DNA from: Burkholderiaceae bacterium
GTDB taxonomy: Bacteria; Pseudomonadota; Gammaproteobacteria; Burkholderiales; Burkholderiaceae_F
Assembly (NCBI GenBank): GCA_013696665.1
Contig: JACCYC010000261.1
Coordinates: forward strand, 1-10,247
Length of the DNA stretch: 10,247 bases
Direction of reading: 5' to 3'
Shown: positions 7,203-10,247 of the stretch, piece by piece
Numbering within the stretch: position 1 is the first letter of the stretch
How the letters are laid out: each line of letters begins with the position of its first letter
Notes under the pieces: model-generated
What the model was told of the DNA's origin: nothing
Database searches by the model: none
The model's input: only the letters and a program-made list of their open reading frames with translations
Made by a program: the position numbers and the translations under genes

Positions 7203-7732
7203 TTCACGACCCGGAGGTCAAACGAAATCTGGTAGAGCGGATAAACGAATGCGTATCTTGATTCGTAGTGTTCCTTGTTGCGATTGGCCCAGTCGAGCAC
7301 CCACCGATGCGGCCCTCTTCGCCGCGTACGCTCCTCGCGGTCGTACTCGCAGGCAATCAGCTCTAGCCGGGCCTTGCTGTATCCCAATCGGAAAGCGGGC
7401 CGACCCTCAATGAAGTAGTCGAAGGTCTTGGATGTGAATGCGCGCTTGTGCGTGGGATCCGAATAGAAATTGACGCTGCTCATGAATGGCCCCGACACTT
7501 CAATCACGCTGCCGGGCTTTGCAACGCGCCAGATCTCCTCGACAACGCCGACAAAGTTCTCCACGTGCTCCAGCACGTCGCGGCAGATGATGCGGTCCCA
7601 CTCGCTGTCTGGAAACGGATACGGAAAACTGTCGAGGTCATGGATCAGATCGGCTTGCGATCCGGGGATGAGATCAACGCCAAACGCGCCAGGTGTCTTG
7701 CTGAACCCGCAGCCTAGCTCGAGAATTTTCAT
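7199..7732 (-). CDS. Small SAM-dependent methyltransferase (class I, type 11-like)
   Basis: A 177-residue class I methyltransferase with a Rossmann core. The SAM-binding motif I, L-E-L-G-C-G, begins at residue 4, so there is almost no N-terminal extension. The acidic end of strand 2 is G-V-D20, then A-D-L-I-H-D-L-D-S-F-P-Y-P-F (27-40) and I-I-C-R-D-V-L-E-H-V (48-57), a pattern I associate with short polysaccharide-locus methyltransferases. The C-terminal half (F-Y-S-D-P-T-H-K-R-A-F-T, 89-100) is also characteristic of that group. The ATG at 7732 lies 7 nt after the flippase stop, and the gene overlaps the next one by 4 nt. The likely role, from context only, is O-methylation of a sugar in the glycan, either inside the repeat or as a chain cap. 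Acceptor unknown; a carrier-lipid or regulatory role cannot be excluded. Confidence 0.82.
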   Translation of the reverse strand: MKILELGCGFSKTPGAFGVDLIPGSQADLIHDLDSFPYPFPDSEWDRIICRDVLEHVENFVGVVEEIWRVAKPGSVIEVSGPFMSSVNFYSDPTHKRAFTSKTFDYFIEGRPAFRLGYSKARLELIACEYDREERTRRRGPHRWVLDWANRNKEHYESRYAFVYPLYQISFDLRVVK

Positions 7733-7739
7733 CCCGTGC

Positions 7740-9266
7740 TCAACGCGGCCCGTCGCGGGAAGAGTCGGTTTGTCGAAGCAAATTGAAAACGCGAACCTCT
7801 TCCGGCGAAAGCAGTTTCAAGGCAGCACGCACTAAAAAGAACGCACCCCACCCAGCGGTGCCAACCCAAATTAGCGTCACCCAGCCGACGACTTCTGTCG
7901 CCATCAGCCATAGAACACCGGCCTGAACCGAAACCCCGACGAGCACTCCAGCCCAGAAGCGCCAGCGTGGTGGCCTACCCAGAGCCAGCGTCCGCCTGGC
8001 AACGATGCTGAATGCAAATGTAGTGGACATAGCGGCGAATATAGCGACCACTGCGCCAAGCAAGCCATAGGCGGGCACAAGAGCAACGATTCCGACTATC
8101 ACGGTAATCGCTGTGAGCCAGGAGAACGCGGCAGCGGGGCCGGAGCGGCCGCTGGCCGCAAGTACGTGGCTCGCGGGCACTGCGAACGTGGTCATGGCAA
8201 ATGCGACCAGCAGAATTTTGAAGGCGAGCACCAGATCGGGCGTGCCGTACGCGCCAAGCCAGAGTTCGAAGAAGGGGTGCGCCAGCCATAGCGCTGGCAA
8301 AAGAATGGGCACTACCAGCACGACAACAGCGCGATCCAAAGCGTGCAGCAGGGCGCTCAACTGCTCACGCGCCCCGGTCGCGTGCAATCCGGAGGCGTGC
8401 GGATAGGCGAAGGATGTAATTGCGGCAACCGCAGCGAGGGGCTTGTTGGCAAGGGTCACGCACAACGAATATGCGCCTGCGATTGCTGGCGAGCCAAAAG
8501 AGGAGATGAGTATGCGGTCGGCTTGAAACGCAATGGCGCTGGCGATCTGGGTTGCAAACATGCCGCTCGCGAATCGCGCGTCCTCCATCGGAAGGGAGAG
8601 CTGAAAAGAAAGCGGCGTGTCCCAGCGCACCGCGCGGTGCGCCACGAATGCCATTACCGCAGTCGAAGCAACGCTGATGGCTATTCCAAGAATGACAATG
8701 TCGCGCAGAGGAAATCCAGCACCGACGAGCAACAATGCACCGACCCACAGTACAACGGTGGACGCGGTTTGCACCGCCGTCAGCCACGCAAATGACTGGG
8801 CGGCGCGCGCGACGAGCGCCGGCAAGCCCGTTGCCAGCGATACGGCGACCCACAAAGCGCACCATCGGATCAGTTCGACGGCGGTGTCGCGTCCCAATAG
8901 CTCACTGAAACCGAGTGTCGCTGCGAGCCACTCTGCGCCCAACGCGACCGCTGTACCGAACAGCAATGCGATCGCGCAGAAGACACAGAAGTATGAGAAG
9001 AGCAGCCGCGCCCCGTCGAGCGGTCCCTGGCTGAGACCGGCAGCAAACCGCCGCACGGCGCTCGAGCCGAGGCCTAAGTCGAGCTGCGTCGCAATGATCG
9101 GTGTGATTAGCACGATCATCAGAACACCGAAGCGAGCCGTACCCAGCTGATGCAGCAGTTGAGGTGTCAACAGGAAAACAACGACCAGCGGTAGCAGCCA
9201 GCTCGCCAGCCCCCAGAACGCCTGGACGGAAAATCTGCGCGGAGTTCTCACCGGGCTTGCCGCCAC
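7740..9266 (-). CDS. Wzx-like polysaccharide/lipid-linked oligosaccharide flippase
   Basis: A polytopic membrane protein of about 508 residues, with a dozen or more hydrophobic helices and short loops across its length. It has the pattern of the polysaccharide-transporter branch of the MOP (MATE/MVF) exporter superfamily. The N-terminus, with F-W-G-L-A-S-W-L-L-P-L-V-V-V-F-L-L-T-P-Q-L-L, then L-G-T-A-R-F-G-V and D-L-G-L-G-S-S-A-V-R-R-F, matches the first two helices and the loop of Wzx-type proteins. Such proteins flip undecaprenyl-PP-linked glycans to the periplasm. The start is uncertain: GTG at 9266 leaves a 7-nt gap after hldC, GTG at 9251 would give 503 residues, and TTG at 9332 would overlap hldC by 59 nt and add a basic tail unlike the family. 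No clear Shine-Dalgarno decides among them. Assignment as a flippase is by topology and context; no sequence motif fixes its substrate. Confidence 0.85.
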   Translation of the reverse strand: MAASPVRTPRRFSVQAFWGLASWLLPLVVVFLLTPQLLHQLGTARFGVLMIVLITPIIATQLDLGLGSSAVRRFAAGLSQGPLDGARLLFSYFCVFCAIALLFGTAVALGAEWLAATLGFSELLGRDTAVELIRWCALWVAVSLATGLPALVARAAQSFAWLTAVQTASTVVLWVGALLLVGAGFPLRDIVILGIAISVASTAVMAFVAHRAVRWDTPLSFQLSLPMEDARFASGMFATQIASAIAFQADRILISSFGSPAIAGAYSLCVTLANKPLAAVAAITSFAYPHASGLHATGAREQLSALLHALDRAVVVLVVPILLPALWLAHPFFELWLGAYGTPDLVLAFKILLVAFAMTTFAVPASHVLAASGRSGPAAAFSWLTAITVIVGIVALVPAYGLLGAVVAIFAAMSTTFAFSIVARRTLALGRPPRWRFWAGVLVGVSVQAGVLWLMATEVVGWVTLIWVGTAGWGAFFLVRAALKLLSPEEVRVFNLLRQTDSSRDGPR

Positions 9267-9273
9267 GGCGGAT

Positions 9274-9774
9274 CTATGGACCGCTCGCTTGAATGCGCTG
9301 CACGAGAGCAGTGGTGGAAACCTTATGCGCAAAAGCGATGGCGACGGTCGTTGCGCCCCAGGTTTTTGCCAGCGCCGCCTCGGGAATCGTGTTCATGTCG
9401 TAGTCGCCGCCTTTGGCATAAATCTCGGGTCTGACGATCTCGAGTAGCGCTAAAGGCATGTCTTCGTCAAACACCGTAACGATGTCGACTGACTCCAATG
9501 CAGCCACGACGGCGGCGCGATCGTCCTGCTTGTTCAGTGGGCGATCGGTACCCTTGCCGAGCCGGCGAACCGAAGCGTCACTGTTGATCGCAACCACTAG
9601 TGACGCTCCCAGCGCGCGGGCCTGTGCAAGATAGGTCACATGGCCGCGGTGCAGGATGTCAAACACACCGTTGGTAAATACGATCGGGCGGGGCAGGCGA
9701 GACACCGCTGCAATCAGGTCTGCGCGACCAAGAATCTTCATGCTCTCGAAAGGCGGCGGTGGGTGATGCGTCAA
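9274..9774 (-). CDS. hldC: D-glycero-beta-D-manno-heptose 1-phosphate adenylyltransferase, single-domain
   Basis: A 166-residue cytidylyltransferase-fold enzyme equal to the C-terminal (RfaE2) domain of bifunctional HldE. It makes ADP-D-glycero-beta-D-manno-heptose from heptose-1-phosphate and ATP. Motifs: F-T-N-G-V-F-D-I-L-H42-R-G-H45 (33-45, with the nucleotidyltransferase HxGH), V-A-I-N-S-D-A-S-V-R (61-70), K-G-x-D-R-P-L-N (74-81), Y-A-K-G-G-D-Y-D (119-126) and K-V-S-T-T-A-L-V-Q-R-I (151-161). There is no kinase domain, so a separate HldA is needed. Start: the TTG at 9774 overlaps the gmhB stop by 4 nt (TTGA) and has a good AAGGA 6 nt ahead. The alternative ATG at 9741 gives 155 residues and leaves a 29-nt gap. 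The upstream residues P-F-E-S resemble the N-terminus I recall for betaproteobacterial homologues, which favours 9774. Confidence 0.93.
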   Translation of the reverse strand: MTHHPPPPFESMKILGRADLIAAVSRLPRPIVFTNGVFDILHRGHVTYLAQARALGASLVVAINSDASVRRLGKGTDRPLNKQDDRAAVVAALESVDIVTVFDEDMPLALLEIVRPEIYAKGGDYDMNTIPEAALAKTWGATTVAIAFAHKVSTTALVQRIQASGP

Positions 9775-10247
9775 CTCGTTTCCTTGATCATCGACACCTC
9801 AGCGAGCTGCTGAAATTGTGGCGATGAAACAGCTGCCAGCAGATCCGGGTAGGTTGGCGAAGGTAGCGCTGATGCAGGATGCGCGGCATCGGGTGCGAGC
9901 GCGCCATGGGTCCCGAGCAGAAAGCGGTCTTCGATGCCGGCGGTCTGGGCGGCTTCGAGGTCGGAGGTGCGGTCACCGAACATCGTCGAGCGAGTCAGGT
10001 CCAGGTTCAGGTCTCGCGCAGCCGCGAACAACATGCCTGGGGCAGGCTTGCGGCAATCACACGCGACGCGAAAGCTGTCCAAGGCATCGGATGGGTGATG
10101 CGGGCAGTAGTAAACGCCGCCGATTGCAGCGCCTTCGGAAGCAAACCGTTGCATCATCCAACTCGTCAGTGAGTCGAAGTCACTCGCGCTGTAAATCCCC
10201 CGGCCGATTCCGGATTGGTTAGTCACAATGACCGGCACGAATTCGAG
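9771..10247 (-). CDS. gmhB: D-glycero-beta-D-manno-heptose 1,7-bisphosphate 7-phosphatase, 5'-truncated by window
   Basis: C-terminal roughly 158 residues of a HAD-superfamily (class IIIA) phosphatase that removes the 7-phosphate of heptose bisphosphate, the step between the HldA kinase and the HldC adenylyltransferase. Visible motifs: V-I-V-T-N-Q-S-G-I-G-R-G (HAD motif II, near 10195-10235), the GmhB zinc site Y-Y-C-P-H-H ... C-D-C-R-K-P-A-P-G-M-L (near 10030-10115, with the motif III lysine) and M-F-G-D-R-T-S-D-L-E-A-A (motif IV, near 9940-9985). The frame is open to the window edge, reading L-E-F-V-P-V-I-V-T-N-Q, so the GTG at 10238 is an internal valine and the catalytic D-x-D motif I lies outside. 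It overlaps hldC by 4 nt. Histidinol phosphatase is a related family, but the adjacent hldC makes the heptose role far more likely. Confidence 0.92.
   Translation of the reverse strand, partial: LEFVPVIVTNQSGIGRGIYSASDFDSLTSWMMQRFASEGAAIGGVYYCPHHPSDALDSFRVACDCRKPAPGMLFAAARDLNLDLTRSTMFGDRTSDLEAAQTAGIEDRFLLGTHGALAPDAAHPASALPSPTYPDLLAAVSSPQFQQLAEVSMIKETS
9781..9785 (-). promoter_or_regulatory. Ribosome-binding site for the TTG start of hldC
   Basis: On the minus strand this reads AAGGA, separated by 6 nt (AACGAG) from the TTG at 9774. It lies inside the last codons of gmhB. It is the clearest Shine-Dalgarno match in the operon and decides the start of hldC against the ATG at 9741. Confidence 0.65.

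Noticed and set aside
1..10247. Search for CRISPR arrays, tRNA or rRNA genes, insertion sequences, toxin-antitoxin or defence genes
   Set aside because: No spaced direct repeats, transposase or integrase motifs, terminal inverted repeats or structural-RNA signatures were found by reading. Coding genes fill nearly the whole window, and the longest non-coding gap is 66 bp.

Overview
The window is about 60% G+C and almost wholly coding. It reads as chromosome of a betaproteobacterium, most likely of the order Burkholderiales. The main reason is the order pyrC' (an aspartate carbamoyltransferase-associated pseudo-dihydroorotase) then a PlsC-type acyltransferase, facing apaH. The protein sequences, especially the pyrC' product and the single-domain heptose adenylyltransferase, also look like that group. 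Species cannot be told from the sequence alone.

Layout. (1) Positions 1-2076, plus strand: the 3' part of a pyrimidine operon, with pyrC' (5' end outside the window) and a membrane acyltransferase starting 4 nt after it. (2) Positions 2064-2882, minus strand: apaH (diadenosine tetraphosphate hydrolase), whose 3' end overlaps the acyltransferase gene by 13 bp. (3) A 66-bp divergent intergenic region, 2883-2948. (4) Positions 2949-3785, plus strand: galU (UDP-glucose pyrophosphorylase). (5) Positions 3802-10247, minus strand: a compact surface-glycan operon. In its transcription order it reads gmhB (5' end outside the window), hldC, a Wzx-like flippase, a small SAM methyltransferase, two GT4 glycosyltransferases and a WecA-like initiating phosphoglycosyltransferase. 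Gaps inside this operon run from -4 to +7 nt, so it is very probably one transcript with coupled translation.

How the genes fit together. GalU makes UDP-glucose. The WecA-like protein puts the first sugar phosphate on undecaprenyl phosphate. The two GT4 enzymes extend the chain, the methyltransferase may modify it, and the Wzx-like protein would flip the lipid-linked unit across the inner membrane. GmhB and HldC are two steps of ADP-glycero-manno-heptose synthesis, so heptose is a plausible component of the glycan, or these genes simply supply the LPS core. No Wzy polymerase, chain-length regulator, ligase or heptose kinase/epimerase lies in the window; they may lie beyond 10247 or elsewhere.

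I see no mobile element, CRISPR array, RNA gene, toxin or defence system. The points most worth a second look are the loss of nearly all dihydroorotase metal ligands in pyrC', the heptose-plus-flippase glycan operon, the coupled non-ATG starts, and the two convergent gene pairs with no room for terminators.
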